Of a stretch of 64,000 nt of DNA, positions 36,001-44,421 are shown piece after piece. This DNA comes from Myxococcaceae bacterium (lineage in GTDB: Bacteria > Myxococcota_A > Polyangia > Polyangiales > Ga0077539). A program made the translations under genes and the position numbers. Where the stretch lies: NCBI GenBank assembly GCA_004297725.1, contig SCUS01000097.1:1-64000 (forward strand), written 5' to 3'. Numbering within the stretch: the first letter of the stretch is position 1; each line of letters begins with the position of its first letter. The notes under the pieces are model-generated. The model was given only the letters and a program-made list of their open reading frames with translations. It had not been told where the DNA came from and ran no database searches.

Positions 36001-36708
36001 ATGACCTTCCTCTCTACGAAGCAGACACCCCCGGCGGCGCGCTACGCCGGCATGGTGCGCGACGCCTTCCCAGGCGCGGCCGTGGACGTCGTGCCTGCGA
36101 TCCTCGGTGACGGCGTGCGGGCGCTCGTCGGACACGGCGCCGTCGTGCTGACGCTGGAGGTCTCCCATGCGCAGGGACATCGCGGCCCCGTCCCGGTGAC
36201 CGCGGTCTCTGCGAGGGTGCCCACGCGCGGCGCCGTGCTCACGCTGGGCCCTGCGGCGTCGATCCCCGCGTCGGCGAAGGCGCCGCGGCCGCCGCACCCG
36301 GGTCTCCAGAGCGTCGGCGTCCTCGCGGCGCCAGCCTGCCTCGCGCCCGCGCTCCTCGACGCGCGCGCCCTCGACGCGCTCGCGGCGCTCCGCGGCGCCG
36401 ACCACGCCCCGGGGGACCTCTCCCTCGACGCGGACCTCCTCTCGCTCCGCCTCCACGGATGGCCGGGAGACCCCCTCGAGCTACAGCGCGCGGCGGCGCT
36501 CGTCGGTGAGCTCGCGGCGCGGGTCCCTTCGGTGCTCGACCGACACTTCGGCCTCGGAGCCACGCTCCATGCACACCCCGAGGTGCGCGCCCTCCGCGCA
36601 TGGTACGACGCGCGTTCGCGCGCTGCGTGGGCGCTCGTGCTCGGCGTCCTCGCGCTGTCGACCATCGGCGCCTTCGCGCTCTCCACGGCGCTCGTGCTGA
36701 TGCGCTGA
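36001..36708 (+). CDS. hypothetical protein with C-terminal membrane helix
   Basis: The protein has about 235 residues from ATG 36001; a GTG six bases upstream is also in frame. I do not recognise a domain. The first ~200 residues are Ala/Leu/Val-rich and contain a His/Gly stretch (DRHFGLGATLHAHPEV). The last ~25 residues are a hydrophobic helix (AWALVLGVLALSTIGAFALSTALVL), giving a tail-anchored membrane topology. It is isolated from neighbours by about 110 bp on both sides, and the gene after it is on the other strand. Confidence 0.6.
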   Translation: MTFLSTKQTPPAARYAGMVRDAFPGAAVDVVPAILGDGVRALVGHGAVVLTLEVSHAQGHRGPVPVTAVSARVPTRGAVLTLGPAASIPASAKAPRPPHPGLQSVGVLAAPACLAPALLDARALDALAALRGADHAPGDLSLDADLLSLRLHGWPGDPLELQRAAALVGELAARVPSVLDRHFGLGATLHAHPEVRALRAWYDARSRAAWALVLGVLALSTIGAFALSTALVLMR

Positions 36709-36818
36709 CGCCGGGCCTCCACCGCGCGGTCCGCTCGAGACCTCCGTGCGCCCCGACACCGCTGGCACGTGTGCCACGGGTGCCACGGGCACACCGCTGC
36801 CCTTCGCGCGGCGCTCGC

Positions 36819-37595
36819 TCAGGGCGCGCAGGCGGCGGCCGCCGGGTCGGTCGCGTACCCGGCGGGCTGGCACTGCGGGTTGGCGCCCGAGCAGAGACGG
36901 CAGTCGACGCTCAGGTCCTGCCCGAGCGCGCAGCTCGCCGGCCCCTGCGAGGCGCTCCCCTGGTCGCAGTTGGGGCTGCGGTGCACGACCTCCGGGGCGC
37001 GCGACTCGGGCGAGAAGGTCACGAGGCAGCCGCAGCACACCCGCACCGGGAAGGTGAAGGGCGGGGCCTCGAACTCGCTGCCCGAGCTGGTCTCGCCGAA
37101 GGCGGTGATCGTGAGCAGCAACGACCGGTCGACGGAGGTGGTGCGCGGCACGGGGCACGCCGCCGTGGTCGGCTCGAAGCGGCAGACCGCCGAGCGCAGC
37201 GCGCTGCCGACCTGAGCCGGGATCATCTCCATCTCGGCCGCGAGGTAGCCCGGCGCCCCGTCGGCCGCCGGCAGGGTGACCGTCTGGTACGCCGTGAACG
37301 TCGGCCCCACGAGCGGCCCGTCTGGCGAGCCCTCGCGGATGGTCATCACCACGCCGCGGACGATCACCGGCTGCGTGAGGGGATTGCGGAAGAGCGGACG
37401 CCCGACGTAGCGGTTGCGCAGCCCGACGTCGAAGGTGCCGCGGTCGAGGCGCGACCGAGTCGGGTTGGACGGCGCCGTGCACCCGCCGGGCGTGTACTCG
37501 GGCAGCTGCATCTGCTGGATCAACACCGGGTCGCTCGCGCACCCGCCCAGCGCCGCCGCCATGCCCAGCTCCCACAGCCGGCTCGACCTCGTCAT
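36819..37595 (-). CDS. Cys-rich lipoprotein, unknown function
   Basis: The protein has about 258 residues from ATG 37595. Lipobox LGGC at about residue 19 follows a short hydrophobic signal (LWELGMAAALGGCAS). The mature part contains many cysteines, including VCCGCLVTF and a C-terminal cluster, suggesting disulfide bonding. No known domain was seen. Its ATG overlaps the stop of the MYXO-CTERM protein gene upstream (ATGA), so the two are translated together and probably work together at the cell surface. Confidence 0.7.
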   Translation of the reverse strand: MTRSSRLWELGMAAALGGCASDPVLIQQMQLPEYTPGGCTAPSNPTRSRLDRGTFDVGLRNRYVGRPLFRNPLTQPVIVRGVVMTIREGSPDGPLVGPTFTAYQTVTLPAADGAPGYLAAEMEMIPAQVGSALRSAVCRFEPTTAACPVPRTTSVDRSLLLTITAFGETSSGSEFEAPPFTFPVRVCCGCLVTFSPESRAPEVVHRSPNCDQGSASQGPASCALGQDLSVDCRLCSGANPQCQPAGYATDPAAAACAP

Positions 37596-39133
37596 GGCTC
37601 CGTCGTCCCGCCCACGAGGGCCGCGCCGTGCTTGCGGCGCCGGGCGATGGTCAACCAGGCGAGGGCCGTGAGCGCGCTCGCCAGCCCGGCCCCCGCCGAG
37701 CTCGGCCGCGTGGTGCGACAGCCGCACGAGCCTCCGTCGGCGAGCTCCCTCTCGCCCGCGTCGACCCCGCCCGCGTCGAGCTTGCCCGCGTCGACCTCCA
37801 CGCCCACGTCGACCGTCGTTCCAACGTCTACCCCCACGTCGCGAGCGCCCGCGTCGAGTGCGCCCGCGTCGGCCATCACGGGCCCATCGGTGACGCCGAC
37901 GTCGCGCGCTCCCGTGTCGACGGGTCCGGTGTCGACGGGTCCGGTGTCGGCGGGTCCGGTGTCGGCGGGTCCGGTATCCGTGGGTCCAGTGTCGGCGGGT
38001 CCGGTGTCCGCGGGTCCGGTGTCCGCGGGTCCGGTGTCTGTTGCGCCGCTGTCGACGACGCCCGCGTCGAGCATGGCCACGCAGACGTTGGAGGCGTTGC
38101 ACACGGGCGTGTCGCCGGAGCACTGGGCGTTGGTGGTGCACTGCACGCACCGACCCGGAGCAGGAACGCCCGCGGTGAGGCAGGTCATGCTGGCGCACGA
38201 CGCGTTGCCGGTCGCGCCTGGGGCGGTGGCGTTGCAGGGGTTGCCGCTGCGGATGCGGCACATCGAGTCGCACGCGGTCGAGCCGTTGCCCGCGCCGCTG
38301 TCGCACCCCTCGCCCGCCTCGAGCACCCCGTTGCCGCAGCGCACGGCGACGCAGATCTCCCCGAGGCTGGCGACCACCGCCGTGGGGCTGATCGGCGCGT
38401 CGGCGATCTGCAGGTAGGACACCACCCCCGCGTTGGACTCGGAGATGGCGGCCGAGCCCGTGGTGTTGTCCATGAAGAAGTAGAGCGTGCCGCTCGCGGG
38501 CGCGTAGAGGTCCGTCGAGTCGGTGTACGTGCCCGAGGCGACGCCGTTGATGTAGAGGTTGACGACGCGGGTGGTGGCGTCGCGGGTGAGGGTGACGAAG
38601 GTGTCCTCGGCCTGCACGAAGCTGCCCGCGGCGTAGGTTCCGACGGGGTAGAAGCTCACGCCGCCGCCGAGCTCGTAGATGCCCGTGTCGAGGGTGGAGT
38701 TGGAGAAGTCGACGAGGCGCGCGTAGCCGCCCGTCTGCGGGTTGAAGCGCACCAGCATCGAGAGGGTGTACGAGCCGGAGGCGATCACCGGGGCCATGTT
38801 GGGATGCCGCAGCCCCCCTTGGGCGGGGAAGGACCACGCGCGCACCGTGGGCCGCGAGGCGCAGGCCCGAGCGGTGATGGTCTGCGTGACGAAGCTCCCG
38901 TTGACGAAGCCCGCCATGCCCTGGGTGAGGATCGTCGGCGCACCCGATCCGTTGAACACCGGCACCAGCGCGGTGCCGCCCTCGCGGGGCAGCAGCGTGT
39001 CTCGGAAGGTGAAGGTGTGGGTGATCGCTCCAGCGGGGGCTGCGAGGCCCAGCACCGAGGCGGCGAGGGAGAGCGCCACGGACGAGCGCACGCGGCGATG
39101 GAGGCGATCGAGGCCCTTGGGTCGACGGCTCAT
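37592..39133 (-). CDS. LamG-like surface protein with MYXO-CTERM-type anchor
   Basis: The protein has 513 residues. A signal peptide (SVALSLAASVLGLAAPAGA) is followed by a concanavalin/LamG-like domain (YTLSMLVRFNPQTGGYARLVDF, TRVVNLYINGVASGTY) at about residues 100-250. A Cys-rich part (RCGNGVLEAGEGCDSG, CNASNVCVAM) resembles DUF4215-type repeats. Next comes a run of DTGPADTGP repeats at residues about 365-410. The C-terminus (SCGCRTTRP, a hydrophobic helix, then RRRKHG) is the Cys-TM-Arg layout of MYXO-CTERM sorting signals. It is probably displayed on the cell surface. Confidence 0.83.
   Translation of the reverse strand: MSRRPKGLDRLHRRVRSSVALSLAASVLGLAAPAGAITHTFTFRDTLLPREGGTALVPVFNGSGAPTILTQGMAGFVNGSFVTQTITARACASRPTVRAWSFPAQGGLRHPNMAPVIASGSYTLSMLVRFNPQTGGYARLVDFSNSTLDTGIYELGGGVSFYPVGTYAAGSFVQAEDTFVTLTRDATTRVVNLYINGVASGTYTDSTDLYAPASGTLYFFMDNTTGSAAISESNAGVVSYLQIADAPISPTAVVASLGEICVAVRCGNGVLEAGEGCDSGAGNGSTACDSMCRIRSGNPCNATAPGATGNASCASMTCLTAGVPAPGRCVQCTTNAQCSGDTPVCNASNVCVAMLDAGVVDSGATDTGPADTGPADTGPADTGPTDTGPADTGPADTGPVDTGPVDTGARDVGVTDGPVMADAGALDAGARDVGVDVGTTVDVGVEVDAGKLDAGGVDAGERELADGGSCGCRTTRPSSAGAGLASALTALAWLTIARRRKHGAALVGGTTEP
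37914..38043. repeat. 15-bp coding minisatellite (Asp-Thr-Gly-Pro-Ala units)
   Basis: About eight imperfect copies of a 15-bp unit (reading GTGTCGGCGGGTCCG on the plus strand) encode the DTGPA/DTGPV/DTGPT linker of the surface protein. Such arrays can change copy number by slippage. A shorter version lies near 13786-13823 in another gene. Confidence 0.75.
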
Positions 39134-39182
39134 CGCGCGAAGGTATCACCATCGATCCGGGCGCTGCGCACGGCGCGGCGAG

Positions 39183-39233
39183 CGACCGCGAGGCCGTCGA
39201 CGGGGAGTCCTCGATACGACCGCGAGGCCGTCG
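39183..39233. repeat. pair of 17-bp direct repeats
   Basis: CGACCGCGAGGCCGTCG occurs at 39183-39199 and 39217-39233, upstream of the LamG-like gene. Its role is unknown; it could be an operator, since it lies within 100 bp of the start codon at 39133. Confidence 0.45.
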
Positions 39234-39314
39234 GTAGCCCGAGCCAGACCGCGACCGTGAGGGAGCGGGAGCGACCGGCCACGCCCTCCCAGGAGCGTCT
39301 GGTGGGTCGCCCCC

Positions 39315-39358
39315 GCGAATACCAGTCCTGGTTTTCGCGAATACCAGCCCTGGTTTTC
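39315..39358. repeat. tandem pair of 22-bp palindromic repeats, left border of island
   Basis: The two units, 39315-39336 and 39337-39358, differ at one base. Each contains ACCAGYCCTGGT and is almost palindromic over 20 bp. The same tandem pair recurs at 42407-42450. This pair ends 11 bp before the stop codon of the 39370-40122 gene. Confidence 0.85.
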
Positions 39359-39369
39359 GGATGGGCCCG

Positions 39370-40122
39370 CTACCGGGTCTTCTTCGGACGCACCGCCGCG
39401 GTGACCATCGCCTCCCACAGCTCCAACGGAACATCCACCCGCACCGCCGCGCCCTTCTTCGCCCCTCGCGCGACGAGCCTCGCCTCGACGTCCTCGAAGC
39501 GCGCGTCGCCCGCCGCCCGCTTCATCGCCGCGGCGAATCGGGAGCGCTCGGCGGCGCTGGTGGTCAGCCCCCGCGATCGCTTCGCGGGCGCCGCCGCGGC
39601 CTGGCGAAGCTCCTTGGCCGCCGCGTAGAGCGCCTCGGTGGACGCCTTCTCGACCGCGAGCTTCTTCCCCGACGGCAGCGCGAGCGTGGCGTGCAGGATG
39701 TCCGCGGGGGCGTCGTCGTCGGGCGTTGCGTCGACGAGCGCCATGAGGGCGCTGGCGCGGTCGACGCCGAGCGACAGCGCGAGCTCTCGCGTGAGGCGAC
39801 CGACGAGGTCGACGAGCCTCGCCGCGTGCGTGGGGGACATGTCGAGGTGCTCGCGGCAGATGGCGTCGAAGTCCTCGCAGCCGAGCGCGTCGGCGACGCC
39901 GTCGCCCTGGAGCGCGACGAGCGCCTCGCCGATGTCGTAGAAGCTGGCGCTGATGTCCGCGCGGTGCTCGCGGACGCGGGCGATGGCGTCGAAGCCCACC
40001 GCCGCGAGGCGCTGGCGGCGGGCCTCGTGGAGGGTGCGGGCGCGCGCCACGAGGGACTTCGGAATGGGCTTCTTCGACGCCGCGACGGCGCCGGACGAGC
40101 GGGTGCTGCGGGGTGTGGCCAT
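39370..40122 (-). CDS. hypothetical alpha-helical protein at island border
   Basis: The protein has 250 residues. I do not recognise its family. The central stretch (RVREHRADISASFYDIGEALVALQGDGVADALGCEDFDAICREHLDMSPTHAA, residues about 49-102) resembles DUF3102/ParB-associated helices in which a small HTH-like part recognises DNA, but similarity is weak. The rest is Ala/Arg/Lys-rich and helical, with a basic C-terminal end (VRPKKTR). It is divergent from the AAA ATPase gene (121-bp gap), and could regulate it (inference). The 22-bp repeat pair follows its stop codon directly. Confidence 0.6.
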   Translation of the reverse strand: MATPRSTRSSGAVAASKKPIPKSLVARARTLHEARRQRLAAVGFDAIARVREHRADISASFYDIGEALVALQGDGVADALGCEDFDAICREHLDMSPTHAARLVDLVGRLTRELALSLGVDRASALMALVDATPDDDAPADILHATLALPSGKKLAVEKASTEALYAAAKELRQAAAAPAKRSRGLTTSAAERSRFAAAMKRAAGDARFEDVEARLVARGAKKGAAVRVDVPLELWEAMVTAAVRPKKTR

Positions 40123-40228
40123 GGGTGCCGCGATCGTAGCGGGAGGCCATCGGGGGCCGGGGTGGAAAAGACGTGGCGCCGGGACGGAGAGGTGCGATCA
40201 GCTGGTCGCGGACGGCTCCGTGGGGTGG

Positions 40229-40234
40229 TAACGC
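40229..40234 (+). promoter_or_regulatory. candidate -10 element of AAA ATPase gene
   Basis: TAACGC lies 9 nt before GTG 40244, in the gap shared with the divergent hypothetical gene. Confidence 0.3.
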
Positions 40235-40243
40235 TGTCGGGCA

Positions 40244-41662
40244 GTGATCACCCGCTTCGCTTGCTCCGGCTTCAAGACCTTCGATCAGTTTTCGGTGGAT
40301 CTGTATCCGTTCACCCTGATCGTCGGGCCCAACGCGTCGGGCAAGTCCAACCTCTTCGACGCGATCCAGCTCCTGTCGCACCTCGCGACAAACGACCTCC
40401 GCACCGCGCTGCAGCAGAGCCGCGGACAGCCGCTGGACCTGTTTCGCATCGTCGACGAAACCGGCAAACGGGCCGACCGGATGCGATTCGACGTCGACGT
40501 CCTGCTCGAACCCACGGTGCGAGATCCCTGGGGCGGGGAGAAGGAGCTCAAGCACACCCGCATCCGTTACAGCGTCACGCTCGCGTTACGCCAGGACGAT
40601 CACGGCAACGAGCGCGTTCTCGTCGTGGAAGAGCACGCGTCGCCGATCCGGGCCACGACCGACCGTTGGGTGAAGACGGTGAGCGGTGACGCCGCCCGCC
40701 CCATACGAAATCTCTTTCGCTACAACCATCGGGACTCGCCCTTCCTGACCAGTTCGAAGCCTGATGAAGGTCCGCTGGTCTTTCGGATCCATCAAGACGG
40801 TCAACCCGGACGCAAGCGCGAGGTCGTGGCTGCCGAGGCGACGGTGCTCTCGACGATGACCAGCGCCGACTTCCCGCATCTCTTTGCTCTTCGTGAGGAG
40901 ATGAAACGGTGGCGCCTCCTCCACCTTGATGCGCTCGCGCTGCGGAAGACCAGCCCGTTCTTGAGCGTCGATGAGCTCCAGCCCGACGGCTCCAACCTCG
41001 CCGCGACGCTCTACCGGATCGCCAGCGAGACTCGCTCGGAGACCCGACCCAAGGGGGTGCTCCCGGACATCGTGCGCGACGTAGCCCGCTGCGTCCCCGA
41101 GGTGCTCGACCTCGTGGTGGAGAAGGTCGACGCCGCGCGTGAATATCGTGTCGCGCTCGCGCTCCGCGGCGGAGTCATTCCCGCTGCGGTTGCCTCGGAC
41201 GGAACGTTGCGCGTCCTGGCCCTGTGCACCCTGCTGCAGGACCCCCGGCACCGCGGCGTGCTCTGTTTCGAAGAGCCCGAGAACGGCGTCCATCCCGGGC
41301 GGCTCCACGCTCTCATCAGGATGTTGTGGGAGCGCGTCACCGACTTTGCCGACCTCGACGACGCACCGCTGACACAGCTCCTGATCAACAGCCACTCACC
41401 GGTCGTGCTCAACACGGCGATGAACCTGCTCCAGGGGACTCCAGGCCACCTCGGCGCCGGCCGCAGCGGAGTCCACATCGTCTTCGCGGATCTGGTCGAC
41501 GTCCTCGATGGCGCGACCGGCACCCGTTCCCGCAAGTCCCGCATTCGAAGGGTGGTGGCGGGCGACCAGGGCAGGATCATCGACGAGGGGCAGGAAGACG
41601 CGGGGAAGGTGAGTCACGTGGAGGTTGAGCGCTTCTTGAAGTCGGCGCAGGGCTCCGCGTAG
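40244..41662 (+). CDS. AAA ATPase (ABC/SMC-type, AAA_21-like), candidate defence component
   Basis: The protein has 472 residues from GTG 40244. Walker A is GPNASGKS at residues 28-35. Near residue 340 come Walker B and the D-loop, LCFEEPENGVHP, preceded by VASDGTLRVLALC in the signature position, and then LLINSHSPVVLN as the switch His. This is the RecF/OLD-like ATPase head without a long coiled coil and without a Toprim domain of its own. The DUF4276 (Toprim-like) gene starts 3 bp downstream, so the nuclease-like partner is encoded separately. Paired AAA ATPase and Toprim-like genes occur in several anti-phage systems (PARIS, OLD/Gabija-like); the match here is by architecture only. Confidence 0.85.
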   Translation: MITRFACSGFKTFDQFSVDLYPFTLIVGPNASGKSNLFDAIQLLSHLATNDLRTALQQSRGQPLDLFRIVDETGKRADRMRFDVDVLLEPTVRDPWGGEKELKHTRIRYSVTLALRQDDHGNERVLVVEEHASPIRATTDRWVKTVSGDAARPIRNLFRYNHRDSPFLTSSKPDEGPLVFRIHQDGQPGRKREVVAAEATVLSTMTSADFPHLFALREEMKRWRLLHLDALALRKTSPFLSVDELQPDGSNLAATLYRIASETRSETRPKGVLPDIVRDVARCVPEVLDLVVEKVDAAREYRVALALRGGVIPAAVASDGTLRVLALCTLLQDPRHRGVLCFEEPENGVHPGRLHALIRMLWERVTDFADLDDAPLTQLLINSHSPVVLNTAMNLLQGTPGHLGAGRSGVHIVFADLVDVLDGATGTRSRKSRIRRVVAGDQGRIIDEGQEDAGKVSHVEVERFLKSAQGSA

Positions 41663-41665
41663 GGA

Positions 41666-42346
41666 ATGCGATACCTGCAGCCCGCCTTCTACGGTGAGGG
41701 ACCGAGCGACTACGCGTTCCTGCCGAGGCTTCTCCTACGGCTCTGTGAGCAGGTCTTGCTCGACCTCGGATGCGGCCCGTTCGAGGTGGCCGACCCGGAG
41801 ATGCTGAATGACGCCGAAGGCGCGCCGAGGCGTCGGAGCGAGCGGGTCGCTGAGGCTGCATTCAAGGCCCGCGACGCGTGGAACCTCCTATGGGTCCACT
41901 CGGATGGAGCGGGTGATCCGGACGCGGCGCGCGCCACCAGCGTGCAGCCAGCGTTCGATCTGCTCGCGCAGCGCCTCAAGCCCGGCTCCTGGGCAGGTGT
42001 CGCGGTCATCCCGGTGCGGGAGGTCGAAGCGTGGGTTCTCGCCGATGGTGACGCGCTCCGGGCGGCCCTGGGCGTATCGCTCGACGACGTCGCCCTTGGC
42101 CTTCCTGGCGCGTCCGCCTGCGAAGGTCTCGCGGACCCGAAGCCGCCGATGGAGCGGGCGTTCAAGAAGGCGTTGGGGAGTCAGTACCGGCCGGGACGAG
42201 GCAGCGGTCTACAGGACATTCTGCGTGCCGTGGCGGAGCGATCGCGTTGCGAGACGCTGCGCTCGTTGCCTTCGTTTCGCGCCTGCGAGGATGAGATGCG
42301 CCGTGCGCTCCTGCAGCTCTACCCCGCCCTCGCTTCGCGACGGTGA
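41666..42346 (+). CDS. DUF4276 family protein (Toprim-like)
   Basis: The protein has 226 residues. The N-terminal YGEGPSDYAFLPRLL places a Glu (residue 11) where Toprim domains keep their catalytic acid. LLWVHSDGAGD near residue 75 supplies the Asp pair, and VIPVREVEAWVLADGDAL near residue 115 is the DUF4276 signature. The region DPKPPMERAFKKALG follows. The family is predicted to cleave or bind nucleic acid with metal. Its start lies 3 bp after the ATPase stop, so the two form one unit. Confidence 0.8.
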   Translation: MRYLQPAFYGEGPSDYAFLPRLLLRLCEQVLLDLGCGPFEVADPEMLNDAEGAPRRRSERVAEAAFKARDAWNLLWVHSDGAGDPDAARATSVQPAFDLLAQRLKPGSWAGVAVIPVREVEAWVLADGDALRAALGVSLDDVALGLPGASACEGLADPKPPMERAFKKALGSQYRPGRGSGLQDILRAVAERSRCETLRSLPSFRACEDEMRRALLQLYPALASRR

Positions 42347-42406
42347 GGGTGGGGACTGACGACGCAGCCGGTCGCGACCGCACGCGTCGCTCCGACGGTC
42401 GCACCC

Positions 42407-42450
42407 GCGAATACCAGCCCTGGTTTTCGCCAATACCAGCCCTGGTTTTC
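42407..42450. repeat. tandem pair of 22-bp palindromic repeats, right border of island
   Basis: The two units, 42407-42428 and 42429-42450, differ at one base (GCGAAT versus GCCAAT). They match the left pair at 39315-39358 almost exactly and lie between the 3' ends of the DUF4276 gene and the convergent Rossmann gene. Confidence 0.85.
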
Positions 42451-42470
42451 GCCCCGCTGACTCTACGCGC

Positions 42471-43142
42471 TCAGTCCCTGCGACCCACGGCGACGAGGTC
42501 GGGGCTCTCCAGCACCCGCTTCGGGGCGCCGTCGCGAGCGACCGCCACCATCGCTCGGCCCAACTCCGTGGTGGTGAGCACGTGCCTCGGGGCGATGGCC
42601 TTCCACAGCGGAAAGAGCGTGCCCAGGGTCGCGTAGGCCACGCGGTAGAGGGGTGTCTTCGAGACGATCCCGTCCACCGGCTGGATGTACCCCGGCCGCA
42701 GCATGTACGCGGCCTTGAAGGGCATCGCGAGCAGGGCGTTCTCCGTGCGCCCCTTCACGCGGGCCCACATCGCGCGGCCCTTCTCGCTGCTGTCGGTGCC
42801 CGCCCCGGACACGTAGAGGAAGGTCACCCCGGGGCTCGCCGCGAGCACCGCCCTCGCCGCCGCGAGCGTCACGTCATAGGTGATCCTCGAGTACGCGGCC
42901 TCGTCCATCCCTGCGGCCGAGACGCCCAGGCAGAAGAGGCAGGCGTCGTAGCCCGCGAGCTCCGGCGCGATGGCCCCGTAGTCGCTGAAGTCGCGGTGGA
43001 TCACCTCGCGGAGCTTCGCGTCGCTCACCCCGCCGGGGCTTCGTGAGATCGAGAGCACGCGCTCGACCGAGGCGTCGGCGAGGCACGCCCGCAGCGCGCC
43101 CTGGCCGATCATCCCCGTGGCGCCGAAGAGAATCACCTTCAT
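42471..43142 (-). CDS. NAD(P)-binding Rossmann protein (atypical SDR)
   Basis: The protein has 223 residues. The dinucleotide motif GATGMIGQG sits at residues 8-16, followed by VLSISRSP. The LFCLGVSAAGMDEAAYSRITYDV region and LYVSGAGTDSSEKGRAMWARVKGRTE match the atypical SDR family related to NmrA/HTATIP2, and the last stretch holds a Lys where the classical YxxxK would be. Members reduce or merely sense NAD(P)H. The reaction is unknown. It is divergent from the DUF1624 gene (99-bp gap). Confidence 0.85.
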   Translation of the reverse strand: MKVILFGATGMIGQGALRACLADASVERVLSISRSPGGVSDAKLREVIHRDFSDYGAIAPELAGYDACLFCLGVSAAGMDEAAYSRITYDVTLAAARAVLAASPGVTFLYVSGAGTDSSEKGRAMWARVKGRTENALLAMPFKAAYMLRPGYIQPVDGIVSKTPLYRVAYATLGTLFPLWKAIAPRHVLTTTELGRAMVAVARDGAPKRVLESPDLVAVGRRD

Positions 43143-43241
43143 GGTCCTGTCACCTCCGCGGCGGCGCAGCCCTCGCCGCCCGCCGAGCTATACCGCACCC
43201 TCGCGTTGACCCGGCGCTCGCCCTCGCCCGATGGTGCGGCG

Positions 43242-44387
43242 ATGAGCACCCCGCGCGACCGCAACCTGGCCATCGACGCCCTGCGCGGCGCCGTGATGGT
43301 GCTGATGGCGCTCGACCACGCGCGCGACTTCTACGCCGACGGCTTCCGCACCGAGCCCACCAACCTCGCGACCACCACCGCGGCGCTCTTCGCCACCCGC
43401 TGGATCACCCACTTCTGCGCGCCGGTCTTCGTCTTCCTGGCAGGCACCGCGGCCTTCCTCTACCGCGCGAAGCACGGCCCCGCCGCGGGCTCCCGCTTCC
43501 TGCTCACGCGCGGCCTCTGGCTGGTGCTGCTCGAGCTCACCGCGATGCGCCTCGGCTGGACCCCGGACCCCTTCTACCGCTTCACGCTGCTCCAGGTGAT
43601 CTGGGCCATCGGGTGGTCGATGGTGGCGCTCTCGGCCCTCAGCCGGCTGCCGCTGGTCGCCGTCGCAGGCGTCGGCGCGGCCCTCGTCGCGGGGCACAAC
43701 CTGCTCGACGCCGTGACGCCCGCGGACCTCGGTCGCCTCGGCTGGCTCTGGAAGATCGCCCACGAGGGCGGCGCGCTCGAGCCCCTGCGCGACCACCGCC
43801 TCTACGTGGCCTACCCGGTGCTCCCCTGGATCGGCGTGATCGCCCTGGGCTACGCCTTCGGCGCGTGGATGCGCCTCCCGCTGGAGCTGCGCCGGCCCCG
43901 CACGCTGCGCCTCGGGCTCGCGCTCACGGCGGCCTTCGTGCTGCTGCGGGCGCTCAACCGCTACGGCGACCCGGTGCCCTGGTCGTCGCAGCCGCGAGGC
44001 GCGCTCTTCACGGCGATGTCCTTCCTCAACTGCGACAAGTACCCGCCGTCGCTGCTCTACGCGCTGATGACGCTGGGCCCGGCGCTGTGTGCGCTCGCGC
44101 TCCTCGACGGCGCGAAGCCGGGGCGGGCGATGAGGGTGCTCTCGGTCTACGGGAGCGTCCCGCTGCTCTACTACTTCGCGCACCTCGTGCTGATGCGATG
44201 GACGGGGCTCGCCATCTCCTTCGCGCGCTTCGGCTCCGAGGTGATCAGCTCGCGAGGGCGCACCGGGCTCGGCCTCGGCGCGGCCTACCTCGGCTGGATC
44301 GTCGTGGTGGTGGGGCTCTACCCCCTGTGCCGCTGGTTCGCGGGCGTGAAGGCTCGGCGCCGCGACTGGTGGCTGAGCTACCTCTGA
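43242..44387 (+). CDS. DUF1624/heparan-alpha-glucosaminide acetyltransferase-like membrane protein
   Basis: The protein has about 381 residues from ATG 43242 (an in-frame upstream start at 43206 is less likely). The N-terminal RNLAIDALRGAVMVLMALDHARDF is the hallmark of this acyltransferase-like membrane family. About nine to ten hydrophobic helices follow, for example HFCAPVFVFLAGTAAFL, VAVAGVGAALVAGHNLL and GLGAAYLGWIVVVVGLYPL. The His and Arg in that first loop (DHARD) are in the place of the conserved acetyl-transfer residues. Such proteins acetylate cell-surface sugars, but the acceptor here is unknown. Confidence 0.85.
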   Translation: MSTPRDRNLAIDALRGAVMVLMALDHARDFYADGFRTEPTNLATTTAALFATRWITHFCAPVFVFLAGTAAFLYRAKHGPAAGSRFLLTRGLWLVLLELTAMRLGWTPDPFYRFTLLQVIWAIGWSMVALSALSRLPLVAVAGVGAALVAGHNLLDAVTPADLGRLGWLWKIAHEGGALEPLRDHRLYVAYPVLPWIGVIALGYAFGAWMRLPLELRRPRTLRLGLALTAAFVLLRALNRYGDPVPWSSQPRGALFTAMSFLNCDKYPPSLLYALMTLGPALCALALLDGAKPGRAMRVLSVYGSVPLLYYFAHLVLMRWTGLAISFARFGSEVISSRGRTGLGLGAAYLGWIVVVVGLYPLCRWFAGVKARRRDWWLSYL

Positions 44388-44421
44388 CCGACGCGCGGCC
44401 GATGAAGTTCGTGTCCGGCGT

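Noticed and set aside
36763..36776. TGGCAC-AC-GTGCCA as a further sigma54 promoter
   Set aside because: The TGGCAC half has no GC element at the right distance; it is better seen as a small hairpin after the 36819-37595 gene.
40244..41662. Full OLD-family nuclease
   Set aside because: The protein ends after the ATPase domain; the Toprim-like part is the separate downstream gene, so it is not a single-chain OLD protein.
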